From positions 30,552-94,551 of the forward strand of contig CAAFWO010000008.1 of NCBI GenBank assembly GCA_900766735.1: a stretch of 64,000 bases of DNA, in the 5' to 3' direction. Both the position numbers and the translations under genes were made by a program. Below, piece by piece: positions 25,341-34,124 of this stretch. This stretch comes from Clostridia bacterium (lineage in GTDB: Bacteria > Bacillota > Clostridia > CAKSNL01 > HGM11501). Numbering within the stretch: position 1 is the first letter of the stretch; each line of letters starts with the position of its first letter. The notes below the pieces were generated by a model. That model was not told the origin of the DNA. It did not search any database and saw only the letters and a list, made by a program, of their open reading frames with translations.

Positions 25341-25361
25341 TTAATAGAAAGGGGAGATTTT

Positions 25362-27017
25362 ATGAAAAAATTGATTTCCGTTTTGATCTCGCTGATTTTG
25401 ATAGTTTCAGTTTTGCCCTCGTGCGCGGAAAGAAAGGTTTCCGGCACGCCCCTTCCGCCGAGCGACTGGGCGGAAGAATACATTACCAAGGCCGAGAATA
25501 TGGGCATCACTCGCGGTTTTTCGGCAGTTAAAAACCCGTGGGCGCGCCCGATCAGAAGAGAGGCTTTCTGTCACCTTTTATTTAACACCTTAAAGGACTC
25601 GGGGCTTATCGGCACGGATAAAAAGACCTTTTCCGACACGGACGACGAAAGGATCCTCCGCCTTGCCGCGTCCGGCTTTATCGAAGGCGTTTCCGACACC
25701 GAGTTTGACCCGGACGGCCTCATAACGCGCGAGGAGGCCGCCGTCTTACTTTCGCGCGCGGCCGGAAAGATGACTCTTGCCGCGACCGAAATATATTTCA
25801 TTTTGTCCGACGAAGATGAGATTTCCGACTGGGCGGAAAACGGCGTTCAGATCACTCTCAATTTAGGATTTATGAAGGGCGTCGGCGAGTCCGCTTTCGA
25901 CCCTAAGGGGAACTTAACCGCCGAGCAGGCCATATGCATCATGACAAGGCTCTATAATTCCGTTCCCAAAAACGAGAGCTTTTCTGACAGTCTCAACGCA
26001 TTAATGCCGGAGGATAAAAACTATGTTTTCTCCCCGTTTTCGATAAAGACCGCGCTTTTGATGGCGGCAAACGGTGCGGACAAAGCAACGCTTTCAGAGC
26101 TTTTGTCGTTGCTCGGCGTCACCTCTCTTTCCGAGGAAAACGAACACATAAAGGCTCTGACCGAGCGCTACAATAAGTCTGACACATTAAAGATAAACGT
26201 TTCAAACAGCGCATGGATAAACACCGACCGCGCGAAGGGTAATTTTCTCCCGTCCTACAGCAAGGTGCTTTCCGGCACATTCGGCGCCAAGACCGCCTCG
26301 GTGACGGACGCGGACGCGGTGAAAAAGATAAACGGCTGGGTAAATGACAAGACGAACGGCAAGATCTCCTCGATCACCGACAGTCCGGAATTTCTCGCGA
26401 TGATAATAAACGCGGTCTATTTTAAGGGCAACTGGGCATCGCCGTTCTCCAAAAACGCAACGAGCAAAGACACATTTACCGACAAAAACGGCAAAGAGAC
26501 AAAGATCGACTTCATGCACGATGTGGGTTATTATTCCTACTCAGAAAAAGACGGCGTGACCGTCTTATCACTTCCCTATAAGACGGACGGGAACAACATC
26601 TCGATGTATCTCATAATGGCGGATAAGCCCTTCTCCCCCGAAAAGGTCATCTCCTCGTCGGAGCTTTCAAGCACATATATGAGGCTTTCCGTGCCGAAGT
26701 TCAAGGTCGAATACGGCGGCGAGCTTTCCGTGCTTTTAAGAAAGCTCGGCGTTACGGCCGCATTTTCGGACGGGGCGGATTTTTCCAAGATGTTCACAGA
26801 GCCCCTTTTGATCGACAAGGTGATACACAAGGCATTCATAAATGTTGACGAGGACGGCACCGAAGCCGCGGCCGTGACATCGATCTCGTTTGGCGGGGCC
26901 TCATCCATGCGCCCCGAGCCGATCGACGTTTCGTTCTCAAAGCCCTTTACTTTCGCGGTGCGCGACAATGTGACCGGCGAGATACTTTTCTTGGGCTCGT
27001 TCGCCTTTGCCGGATAA
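25362..27017 (+). CDS. Lipoprotein with SLH repeats and a C-terminal serpin domain
   Basis: A 551-residue extracellular protein. Residues 1-21 are a lipoprotein signal (LPSC, Cys21). Residues about 34-205 hold three SLH-type repeats (DWAEEYITKAENMGITRGF; FIEGVSDTEFDPDGLITREE; FMKGVGESAFDPKGNLTAEQ). Residues about 205-551 are a serpin: FSPFSIKTAL, INAVYFKGNW and C-terminal FSKPFTFAV. The hinge before the reactive loop, DGTEAAAVTSIS (498-509), has the small residues needed for loop insertion, so an inhibitory serpin is likely. The scissile bond cannot be fixed; by spacing it falls near 514-518. It is followed by a terminator, so it is monocistronic. Possible roles are defence against host or neighbour proteases, or control of the cell's own. 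Confidence 0.92.
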   Translation: MKKLISVLISLILIVSVLPSCAERKVSGTPLPPSDWAEEYITKAENMGITRGFSAVKNPWARPIRREAFCHLLFNTLKDSGLIGTDKKTFSDTDDERILRLAASGFIEGVSDTEFDPDGLITREEAAVLLSRAAGKMTLAATEIYFILSDEDEISDWAENGVQITLNLGFMKGVGESAFDPKGNLTAEQAICIMTRLYNSVPKNESFSDSLNALMPEDKNYVFSPFSIKTALLMAANGADKATLSELLSLLGVTSLSEENEHIKALTERYNKSDTLKINVSNSAWINTDRAKGNFLPSYSKVLSGTFGAKTASVTDADAVKKINGWVNDKTNGKISSITDSPEFLAMIINAVYFKGNWASPFSKNATSKDTFTDKNGKETKIDFMHDVGYYSYSEKDGVTVLSLPYKTDGNNISMYLIMADKPFSPEKVISSSELSSTYMRLSVPKFKVEYGGELSVLLRKLGVTAAFSDGADFSKMFTEPLLIDKVIHKAFINVDEDGTEAAAVTSISFGGASSMRPEPIDVSFSKPFTFAVRDNVTGEILFLGSFAFAG

Positions 27018-27032
27018 GGACTTACAAAAAGA

Positions 27033-27074
27033 CACTCCTTTTGATAAACTTAAGTCAAAAGGAGTGATTTTTTT
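27033..27074 (+). terminator. Intrinsic terminator after the serpin gene
   Basis: A perfect 12-bp stem (27033-27044 with 27055-27066) followed by ATTTTTTT. Confidence 0.93.
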
Positions 27075-27189
27075 GAATCTCGAACACCCGGACATTACTA
27101 AAATGAACCTTTGGGGCACGCTTGACGGTGCGCCGCGCACCGCGATAAAAAGAAAAACCGTGCGATACGTTTTCCGCGAAATTCCCCTG

Positions 27190-27218
27190 TTGACTAAAAA
27201 AGAAATTAATGGTATACT
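27190..27218 (+). promoter_or_regulatory. Sigma-A promoter of tagA
   Basis: TTGACT (27190-27195), 17-bp spacer, TATACT (27213-27218), about 35 bases upstream of the tagA start. Confidence 0.88.
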
Positions 27219-27253
27219 TAATAGTAATGCTGATACAAAGAGGGAAAACAAAT

Positions 27254-27988
27254 ATGGAAAAAGTTGATATTCTGGGTGTCATGGTCGACTCTGTCACCAT
27301 GGATGACGCAGTTAAAAAAGTCAAGGAATTTTTATCGTCGGACGGGGCGAAGGTCATCTTCACGCCCAATTCCGAGATCATTATGGCGGCGAAGGAGGAC
27401 GGCTCTTTCCGCGACTTATTAAACACCGCGGACTTAATAGTGCCCGACGGGATCGGCGTTGTCAAGGCGGCGAAAATTTTAGGTCACCCGATGCCCGAGC
27501 GCGTCGGCGGTTTTGATTTAACGTGCTCCGTTATGCCCTATTTAAATGAAGAGAAAAAGAGCCTTTTCATTTTCGGCGGAAAGCCCGGCGTTGCGGACAA
27601 GGCGGCCGAAAACCTGAAAAAGGAATATCCCGATCTGGTCATCGCCGGCACGAACGACGGATATTTTACCGACGATGAGCCCATCATCAAAAAAATTGCG
27701 GACAGCCGGCCGGACTATTTAATGGTCTGCCTCGGCGCGCCTAAGCAGGAAAAGTGGATCGCCGCGCACAGGGATGAACTTAATGCGAAAGTCATCATCG
27801 GCGCGGGCGGAAGCGCGGATGTTTTTGCCGGCACGATGAACCGCGCGCCCGAATTTTTCATCAAACATAATTTAGAGTGGCTCTACAGAATCGTCAAGGG
27901 CAAGCGCTTTAAGAGAAGCTTAAAGCTTATAAGCTTCGGAATGACGGTATATGCCTCCAAATTCAAAAAGGGGGACGGCGCGAAATGA
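27254..27988 (+). CDS. tagA: WecG/TagA/CpsF family glycosyltransferase
   Basis: A 244-residue GT26 glycosyltransferase. Conserved features are FTPNSEIIMAA, LIVPDGIGVV (catalytic Asp) and CLGAPKQEKWI. TagA transfers N-acetylmannosamine to undecaprenyl-linked GlcNAc to make the teichoic acid linkage unit; other family members act on capsule or enterobacterial antigen. It acts at the inner membrane face. The ATG at 27254 fits a GAGGG site, and starts further upstream would overlap the promoter. No other wall teichoic acid genes are in the window, so the polymer is unknown. Confidence 0.93.
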   Translation: MEKVDILGVMVDSVTMDDAVKKVKEFLSSDGAKVIFTPNSEIIMAAKEDGSFRDLLNTADLIVPDGIGVVKAAKILGHPMPERVGGFDLTCSVMPYLNEEKKSLFIFGGKPGVADKAAENLKKEYPDLVIAGTNDGYFTDDEPIIKKIADSRPDYLMVCLGAPKQEKWIAAHRDELNAKVIIGAGGSADVFAGTMNRAPEFFIKHNLEWLYRIVKGKRFKRSLKLISFGMTVYASKFKKGDGAK

Positions 27989-28845
27989 AAAAAAGTCTTT
28001 CCGTGATATTGGCGCTGCTCTCATTTTCGCTTCTTTTCTCCTCATGCGGCAAAAACGAAAAAGCCGAAGAGCCGAAAGAGGAGTTAAGCCACGTTCAGTT
28101 TATGGACGGTGAGGGAAACCCCGGCGGCAAAAGAATTTATAAATACAATTTAGCCGGCCTCGTTGCCGATATGTCGGTGAGCGATTCGCTCGGCGAGGGC
28201 GTGCTTTACGAGAGCTATAAGTACGACTCGGACGGGAATATGACCGTTAAGGACGTGTACTCCGAAACCGAGCACGAAAAGCACGACTACGCCTATAAAA
28301 ACGGGCTTTTATACACCGAGGAGATCACTCAGGAGCCCATTAAAAACGAAAAAAAGTCCGAAAACGAGGACGCGGAGGCGATCGAGGAAAGAGAAAGTCT
28401 TCCCTATAGGAAGGACACCTACAGCTATAACTCCGACGGCGAAAAGGAAGAGGTCAAGAGCACGAACCGCGACGGAGAGGTCACCGAGATACGCCGCTAC
28501 ATCTATGACGATAACAACAGGGTCAAAAAAGAGCGCATCTATGACGGGAGCGAAAACTACCTCGGCGGAACGGAGTACACCTATGAGGGAAAGAACGAAG
28601 AGCCCGTGCTGACAGAATATGTCGGCGAAGCGTCGGCCAAATTCTCAAAAGAGGAAATGACCTATTCGGGCGAAAACCTCGTAAAGACCGTGCGCTATGA
28701 TAAGTCCGGCGCAGTGTCTGAGATCATCACGGTCGAATATGACAAAAAAGGCCGCCGAAGCGTCGTCACGAGGACTGACGCGGACGGAACAGTCAACGCG
28801 ATAAACAAATATTACTATGAAAACTTTGTAAGCCTTATCGGTTAA
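27985..28845 (+). CDS. Lipoprotein with YD-repeat-like strands
   Basis: A 286-residue lipoprotein (signal residues 1-21, lipobox FSSC). The mature part is rich in Lys, Glu and Tyr and shows repeated units of the form YKYDSDGNM, YSYNSDGEK, YIYDDNNR, YTYEGKN and VEYDKKGR, similar to the YD/RHS strands of beta-solenoid shells but too short for a cocoon. An acidic, low-complexity linker sits near residues 125-140. It overlaps the tagA stop by four bases (ATGA), so the genes are coupled. Function unknown; an extracellular scaffold or wall-associated role fits the context. Confidence 0.75.
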   Translation: MKKSLSVILALLSFSLLFSSCGKNEKAEEPKEELSHVQFMDGEGNPGGKRIYKYNLAGLVADMSVSDSLGEGVLYESYKYDSDGNMTVKDVYSETEHEKHDYAYKNGLLYTEEITQEPIKNEKKSENEDAEAIEERESLPYRKDTYSYNSDGEKEEVKSTNRDGEVTEIRRYIYDDNNRVKKERIYDGSENYLGGTEYTYEGKNEEPVLTEYVGEASAKFSKEEMTYSGENLVKTVRYDKSGAVSEIITVEYDKKGRRSVVTRTDADGTVNAINKYYYENFVSLIG

Positions 28846-28861
28846 GAAAGGCGGAAAAATT

Positions 28862-29518
28862 ATGCTGATCGTTATAGAAGGAGTGGACGCGTCCGGCAAG
28901 GCGACGCAGACAAAAAGGTTATCGGAGCGTCTGGCCGCTTTGGGTAAAAAGGTGCACACCGTGACCTTTCCGGACTATGAGTCCGACTCGTCCGCTCCCG
29001 TTAAAATGTATTTATCCGGCAAGCTCGGCGAGACGGCGGACAGTGTGAACCCATACGCCGCGAGCGCGCTTTTCGCGGTCGACCGGTTTTGCAGCTACCG
29101 CACGTCCTGGAAAAAGTTTTTGGACTCAGGCGACGTTGTGATCGCTGACAGATATGTCACCTCAAACTTTATCCATCAGGCCTCCAAAATCAAAGACCCC
29201 GATGAAAAGGAGCACTTTTTGTCCTTCCAAGCGGACTTTGAGTATAAAAAATTAGGACTTCCCGAGCCTGACAAGGTTTTGTTCCTGGACGTTCCGCCCG
29301 AGGTCTCGCTTCATCTTATGAAGGAGCGCGAAAACAAGTTCACACACGGTGAGGAGAAGGACATTCACGAGCGCGACCCCGAATACATCAAAAAATCGTA
29401 TGAAAACGCCCGTTTCGTGGCGGACAGGTTCGGTTTCACCCGAATCGACTGCACGAAGGACGGAAAACTAAAATCGATCGACGAAATATCGGACGAAATA
29501 ATGAAAGCCCTCATGTGA
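28862..29518 (+). CDS. tmk: Thymidylate kinase
   Basis: The enzyme phosphorylates dTMP to dTDP. The 218-residue protein has a P-loop IEGVDASGKATQTKRL (residues 4-19), the DRY-type motif VIADRYVTSN and a lid region after LMKERENK. The P-loop with SGKATQ is typical of a divergent subgroup of Tmk in Clostridia. It begins 16 bases after the lipoprotein gene behind an AAAGGCGG site and ends at a terminator, so it is last in the tagA operon. Confidence 0.92.
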   Translation: MLIVIEGVDASGKATQTKRLSERLAALGKKVHTVTFPDYESDSSAPVKMYLSGKLGETADSVNPYAASALFAVDRFCSYRTSWKKFLDSGDVVIADRYVTSNFIHQASKIKDPDEKEHFLSFQADFEYKKLGLPEPDKVLFLDVPPEVSLHLMKERENKFTHGEEKDIHERDPEYIKKSYENARFVADRFGFTRIDCTKDGKLKSIDEISDEIMKALM

Positions 29519-29528
29519 GGGCTTTTAT
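29504..29528 (+). terminator. Intrinsic terminator after tmk
   Basis: A perfect 9-bp stem (29504-29512 with 29517-29525) overlapping the tmk stop, followed by a T-rich run. It may also serve the convergent araC-type gene. Confidence 0.82.
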
Positions 29529-30391
29529 TATTTTGAATTATATTTAATTTGGGAAAGGCTGTTTTTATACTCAGAGAAGCTGACTCCCATAATCTTCTTA
29601 AATATCCGGCTCATATACGCCGGATCGTCAATCCCGACATAGGACGAAATATCCTTAAGCTTCATGTTCTTCACCGTCATCAGCTCAGATGCCGTCTTTA
29701 CCTTATATCGGTTTGCATATTCCACGATGCTTTTCCCCGTCACACGCTTGAAGGTGTTTTGCAAATACCCTTCCGATATGCCCATTTCACGTGCCATGCG
29801 GCCAATCTTAATCTTTTCGGATATGTGCTCCGATATGTATTTTATCACGCGGTCCGCATAAAGATTCGCAGAAGGAGACTTATCAGTATTGTCCATATCT
29901 GAAAGCGTTATTTTAGTTATCCCGTAGCAAAGGTCAAACCATTCGGAAAGTGCTTTTAACGAACTCCCTTTTCCGAGCGAGTGATAATAGGCGGCAATTT
30001 TTTTAATTTTCATGAGTAAAAGGTCATATGTCTTCTCATCAAGCTTTTTCACCTTCGGAAGATATATGACGTTTTCTTTTTGCTCTGATTTTTCTATATA
30101 AGAATATTCCGTGATTCTGTATTTTACTCTGACTCCGACCGTTGTATGGCGCTGTTTTTCACCGTTTGCCGATGAAAGCGATACATTCGATGCGCTCGTG
30201 GGAACAAGGAGCGAATGCGGCTCTATGATATAATCCTCCCCATCTTCGTTTGCGCTTATCCTTCCCTCTTCTATAACTGAAAACTCCAGAAAATCAGCAG
30301 GATAACGAAACTCATTTTTGTAATTTTCCGCCGTTACCGAATAACAAAACATAAACTCAGGCAAGCTTTCAAGCTCGATCTTATAAAACAT
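29528..30391 (-). CDS. AraC-family regulator next to the GH127 gene
   Basis: A 287-residue regulator. The N-terminal 150 residues form a cupin-like sensing domain; the C-terminal 100 carry two helix-turn-helix units (KIGRMAREMGISEGYLQNTF and KLKDISSYVGIDDPAYMSRIF). It is divergent from the GH127 gene with a 118-bp shared region, so it probably controls that gene in response to an arabinose-containing sugar. Ligand and sign of regulation are not visible. Confidence 0.9.
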   Translation of the reverse strand: MFYKIELESLPEFMFCYSVTAENYKNEFRYPADFLEFSVIEEGRISANEDGEDYIIEPHSLLVPTSASNVSLSSANGEKQRHTTVGVRVKYRITEYSYIEKSEQKENVIYLPKVKKLDEKTYDLLLMKIKKIAAYYHSLGKGSSLKALSEWFDLCYGITKITLSDMDNTDKSPSANLYADRVIKYISEHISEKIKIGRMAREMGISEGYLQNTFKRVTGKSIVEYANRYKVKTASELMTVKNMKLKDISSYVGIDDPAYMSRIFKKIMGVSFSEYKNSLSQIKYNSK

Positions 30392-30412
30392 CTTTATTCA
30401 CCCCGTAAAATA

Positions 30413-30488
30413 ATTATAGCATTTAATATAAGAATTGTCCAACTATATTTTTATACAGCATTTACTTTTCTCGCCTTTGTGATACAAT
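30413..30488. promoter_or_regulatory. Divergent promoters between the AraC-type gene and the GH127 gene
   Basis: Minus: TGGACA (30441-30436), 17-bp spacer, TATAAT (30418-30413) for the regulator. Plus: TTTACT (30461-30466), 16-bp spacer, TACAAT (30483-30488) for GH127. The word AGCATTTA occurs twice (30418-30425 and 30457-30464), 39 bases apart, as a possible but weak operator pair. Confidence 0.65.
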
Positions 30489-30509
30489 AACCGAAAAGGA
30501 GGTTTTTAC

Positions 30510-32444
30510 ATGCACTATTCCAAGCTTTTTCCGCTTCCTTTGGGAAGTATCACGGCAAGGGGATTTTTATTCGATCAACTTTCAAGAAACAAAAACGGAA
30601 TGGGCGGACACTTGGACGAGCTTGAACCCGAAATGATACGCGATCCTTACATAGGAAGAAAGCACGTTCCCGGGTGGGATGACGCTGACCAGGCCGCCTG
30701 GGGCGGTGAGATCAGCGGAAACTACTGGACCGGGCTTATCGAGCTGGCCTATTCACTGAACGACGATGAGCTTATCAAGAAGGCTGCCTCATGGGTGGAC
30801 GCCGCGCTAAAAAATCAACACGAGGACGGCTATCTCGGCACATTTGACCCCGATAAGGATGACATCTATGCCGACTATAACGCCTGGGGAACGGCATGCG
30901 GAATGCGCGGGCTTTTGGCCTTTTACGAAGCGACAAAAAGAGCCGATGTCTTAAAAGCTGTGCACCGCTGTATGCTGTGGTTTTGCAAATATTGGACCGG
31001 CGAGAAGAAAACCTCGTATGCCGGGCCATACATAATCGAGCCGATGGTTTTTTGCTATTATCACACCGGCGACAGGAGGCTCATAGATTTTGCCGAAGAA
31101 TATGCCGAATTTTTGTGCGGGCACGACATTTTCAAGACCTCGTACAAGGCATTTTTAAAAGAGCCCTTAGAGTATAACTCGAACCACACCGCCGGAATGG
31201 GCACCCAGTCGCGGCTCCCGGCACTTTTATACACCGTGACCGGGAAAGAGGACTATTTAAAAGCCAGTGAAAGGATTTTAGATGAGATTTACCAAAAAAC
31301 GACCCACCTTTCCGGTTCGCCCGTCTCCGTCACAGAATATCTTGCTCCGGTCACGTCGACGGCGGAAACAGAATACTGCTCCTATGCGTTTTACCACACG
31401 ACAGATTACTATTTAAGCTATATCACAGGCAAAAGCAAATACGGCGACAGAATCGAGGAAATGTTCTATAACGGCGCGCAGGGGGCGAGAAAAAAGGACG
31501 AGCGTGCGATAGCTTATTTAAGCTCCCCGAACCAGATCTATGCGACGGAGCACTCAAGCTCAGCTTTTACCGATATGCAGGCCTATTCGCCGTGCTACCC
31601 GACCTCGTGCTGCCCTGTCAACTCCGTTGCACTGCTCGGAAATTTCGTGCGGTCAATGTTTCTTCGTGACAATAAAAATAACATCTATGCAAATGTATAC
31701 GGTCCGTGCTCGCTTTCCCATAACGGCATCAAGATAGACGAAGTCACGGAATATCCTTTCCGAAACAGAGTCAAATTTATTATTAAAGAAGGGGGCGGCT
31801 TTTCGCTTTTTCTTAGGATTCCCGACTGGTGTGAAGAATACCGCGTCACATTAAACAAAAAAGAAATTGCCGCCCAAAAGAATGAAAACGGCTTTGCCGA
31901 AATTTCTTCCTTAAAAGAAGGCGATACTGCCGAGATCACATTCCGCGAGGAGACTAAAATTCTCCGCGTCAACGACGACTGCAAAAAGCACCCGATAGCC
32001 ATAAAACGCGGCACGCTGCTTTATTCCCTTCATATAGATGAGGTCTGGACTCCATATCCGGGCCGCCCGGCAACGCCCCTTCCCGAAGGCTGGAGCTGGT
32101 ATCGCGCAGAGCCGAAGTTTGACGAAGCCGACTGTCGCGATATGCACGAACGCCTCGGACTGCGAAAAAATCAGATCTCCTGGAATATTGCACTTGACGA
32201 GGCCCTTTCTCCGGATGACATTAAAGTCGAGCTTTGCGATAACGGCGGATACGTCTGGGAGGATCCGAAAATAAAGCTTCACTTGACAGGATACAAAGCG
32301 CCATATCTTTGTGCGCCGTATCCGACAAGGACATTTGAGCCCTTCGGCGAAAAGCAAACCGTCACATACAAGGTTAAAGTCACCTTGGTTCCCTACAGCT
32401 GCACAAATTTAAGAATAACCTATTTCCCGATTGCAAAAAAATAA
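30510..32444 (+). CDS. GH127-type glycoside hydrolase (beta-L-arabinofuranosidase family)
   Basis: A 644-residue cytoplasmic hydrolase of the GH127/DUF1680 group. The N-terminal (alpha/alpha)6 barrel covers about residues 1-390: GNYWTGLIELAY, GYLGTFDP, then Glu and Cys in STAETEYCSYAF (285-294) and Cys362 with Cys367-Cys368 in CYPTSCCPVN. Known family members use a zinc held by three cysteines and a glutamate, with cysteine as nucleophile. Beta-sandwich domains follow (IPDWCEEYRVTLN). No signal peptide, so it would act on imported oligosaccharides. It is divergent from an AraC-type regulator. The exact sugar is inferred from the family. Confidence 0.88.
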   Translation: MHYSKLFPLPLGSITARGFLFDQLSRNKNGMGGHLDELEPEMIRDPYIGRKHVPGWDDADQAAWGGEISGNYWTGLIELAYSLNDDELIKKAASWVDAALKNQHEDGYLGTFDPDKDDIYADYNAWGTACGMRGLLAFYEATKRADVLKAVHRCMLWFCKYWTGEKKTSYAGPYIIEPMVFCYYHTGDRRLIDFAEEYAEFLCGHDIFKTSYKAFLKEPLEYNSNHTAGMGTQSRLPALLYTVTGKEDYLKASERILDEIYQKTTHLSGSPVSVTEYLAPVTSTAETEYCSYAFYHTTDYYLSYITGKSKYGDRIEEMFYNGAQGARKKDERAIAYLSSPNQIYATEHSSSAFTDMQAYSPCYPTSCCPVNSVALLGNFVRSMFLRDNKNNIYANVYGPCSLSHNGIKIDEVTEYPFRNRVKFIIKEGGGFSLFLRIPDWCEEYRVTLNKKEIAAQKNENGFAEISSLKEGDTAEITFREETKILRVNDDCKKHPIAIKRGTLLYSLHIDEVWTPYPGRPATPLPEGWSWYRAEPKFDEADCRDMHERLGLRKNQISWNIALDEALSPDDIKVELCDNGGYVWEDPKIKLHLTGYKAPYLCAPYPTRTFEPFGEKQTVTYKVKVTLVPYSCTNLRITYFPIAKK

Positions 32445-32448
32445 ATCC

Positions 32449-32474
32449 GAGCACCTCCGAAAGCGGAGGTGCTC
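32449..32474. terminator. Bidirectional terminator between convergent genes
   Basis: A perfect 11-bp stem (32449-32459 with 32464-32474) with an AAAG loop. It ends GH127 on plus and the amino-sugar operon on minus. Confidence 0.85.
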
Positions 32475-32479
32475 AGATT

Positions 32480-33298
32480 TTAAATAAAGTTTTTAAGATA
32501 CTCTTTTGCCTTTTTTATATCCTCAATTTGCTTTTCGCCGGAAATTTCACGCTCAATTATAACGTAGCTGTCATATCCTATCTTTCTAAGAAGCTTAAAC
32601 ACCGCCGGAAAATCCACCATTCCCTCGCCGAGGACGGTTTCTTTTCCCAGCACTTTAGGGTCGGTCGGAAGGCAGCCGTCCTTCCCGTGCATGTTTTTAA
32701 CATATTTTCCGAATACATAAAGCGCGTCAACAGGGTTTCCGTATCCGTACATCAATATATTTGCCGGGTCAAAATTAATGAAGATGTTTCCGAGTCCCAC
32801 ATCCTCAATAAGCCTTAGCATTGTGATCGGAGCTTCGCCTCCCGTCTCAAGCAAAAGATTCATCCCGAGCCTTTTTAAGTACGACGCGAGGGTGTGAAGT
32901 GCCGCCAGCATCGCGGTATAGCCTTCCGAAAACGGATCGTTCGGCACAAATCCCGCATGAATGATTATGTCCGTTACTCCCATTCTTTTTGCAAAAAGCG
33001 CCGAGCTTTTAACATATTCAATTCTGGCTTTCCCGTACATCGGCACATTTATTCCCGCTGTCTTAAAGCCGTAATAATTGTCCCAGTCGTAAAACGCGTC
33101 ATTGTATCCGCAAAACTGCGCCGTGATTTTCACGCCGTGTCTTTCTGCCGCGTCCCTTATCATGTCCGCTTCCTCATACTTATAGACATCCGGCTTATAC
33201 ACTATCTGGCACACGGAAAAACCCATGTTTTTAAGCTCGGAAAATTTTTGATCCGCCTCGTTAATGTTCTCAATTCTCACCAATGTTCCGATTTCCAT
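32480..33298 (-). CDS. Sugar phosphate isomerase/epimerase (xylose-isomerase-like TIM barrel)
   Basis: A 272-residue TIM-barrel protein of the AP endonuclease 2/xylose isomerase-like superfamily. Metal-site segments visible are LLLETGG (Glu), FINFDPANI (Asp), NMHGKDG (His) and YVIIERE (Glu). It likely epimerises or isomerises a keto-sugar or its phosphate; the substrate cannot be read. It is last in the operon with nagA, an oxidoreductase and the nagB-like gene, so it probably feeds a modified hexose or amino sugar into that route. Confidence 0.85.
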   Translation of the reverse strand: MEIGTLVRIENINEADQKFSELKNMGFSVCQIVYKPDVYKYEEADMIRDAAERHGVKITAQFCGYNDAFYDWDNYYGFKTAGINVPMYGKARIEYVKSSALFAKRMGVTDIIIHAGFVPNDPFSEGYTAMLAALHTLASYLKRLGMNLLLETGGEAPITMLRLIEDVGLGNIFINFDPANILMYGYGNPVDALYVFGKYVKNMHGKDGCLPTDPKVLGKETVLGEGMVDFPAVFKLLRKIGYDSYVIIEREISGEKQIEDIKKAKEYLKNFI

Positions 33299-33311
33299 AT
33301 TAAACTTCTCC

Positions 33312-34124
33312 TTAAAGCATAAAGTTATAAAGCGCCTTTGTCACTACCATTTCACTGTTCGGGTGGCTTTGCAGAAACGAAACGGGCATAGACTTGTTTT
33401 CGCTTGTCAGTGCCGCCTTCCTCATGATTCCCCATTGCCACGGACAATAAAGATAAACCTTAAAACACTTTGCCTTCAAAAGCGCTCTCATTCCCAGAGT
33501 TATGCACCTTTTGGGGAATATATCAAGCGCACCTTTAAGCTTGTTTGCGCCGTTGTTTGTAACGGTTTCTTTTGAAATATCAAGGCACCTTGTGCCGATA
33601 CATTTATATTCGCTGTCCGTTATCCCGTCCTCCGGAGGCTCGTTAAACGCTATATGCCCGTTGATTCCAACTCCGGTAAGGCAAAGATCAACCTCCGTTT
33701 CATCAATAAATCTGTCTATTTCTTCCTCGTGACCGGGCTCCGGAAAAAGCCTTTGGTCCTCCGGCATTAAAAGTTCCTTATCAATCCTTGAATAAAGCAT
33801 TTCATCCATGATTTTGTGAAAGCTTAATACATTGTCATAATCTATTGCTTTTCCGTCGTCTCCCAGATACTCGTCCATATTGATAAATACAGAGTTTTTT
33901 AAGCTGATCCTCTCGCGGTTCACGATCTCGGCAAACTTGGGATACTGCCCGGTCGGACCTACCGGACAAATTATAACGGTTCTCTTTTCTCCGTTTTTCT
34001 TTACCGTGTCCGCCATTATTTCAGCCATTTCATCATACATTGCTTCCTCGCTTTCCATGACCCTGAAAGGAAGCTTTGCATTTTTTATAAGATATTCCGG
34101 TGTGCATTTATAAATATCAGTCAT
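33312..34124 (-). CDS. Glucosamine-6-phosphate deaminase-like protein
   Basis: A 270-residue protein of the NagB/6-phosphogluconolactonase fold. INMDEYLGD corresponds to the proton-relay aspartate region, and GVGINGHIAFNEPP to the active-site loop with His and Glu; the Asp of the E. coli enzyme is Asn here, as in many Gram-positive NagBs. The N-terminal phosphate loop is CPVGPTGQYP rather than the usual PTGSTP form, so it belongs to a divergent subgroup and substrate may differ. It follows the oxidoreductase gene with a 4-base overlap. With nagA it would convert GlcNAc-6-P to fructose-6-P. Confidence 0.82.
   Translation of the reverse strand: MTDIYKCTPEYLIKNAKLPFRVMESEEAMYDEMAEIMADTVKKNGEKRTVIICPVGPTGQYPKFAEIVNRERISLKNSVFINMDEYLGDDGKAIDYDNVLSFHKIMDEMLYSRIDKELLMPEDQRLFPEPGHEEEIDRFIDETEVDLCLTGVGINGHIAFNEPPEDGITDSEYKCIGTRCLDISKETVTNNGANKLKGALDIFPKRCITLGMRALLKAKCFKVYLYCPWQWGIMRKAALTSENKSMPVSFLQSHPNSEMVVTKALYNFML

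Noticed and set aside
27073..27267. A 65-codon frame starting at TTG 27073 (peptide NLEHPDITKMNLWGTLDG...) with AAGGAG upstream, between the serpin and tagA.
   Set aside because: Its start lies in the serpin terminator and its end overlaps the tagA start and promoter. The Shine-Dalgarno match comes from the terminator stem. It may be a decayed small gene but I cannot support it.
29504..29530. Separate regulatory element at the tmk/AraC-type gene junction.
   Set aside because: It is fully explained as a convergent terminator.
30418..30464. AGCATTTA pair as an AraC operator for the GH127 gene.
   Set aside because: Eight-base words 39 bases apart in AT-rich DNA are too weak to call.
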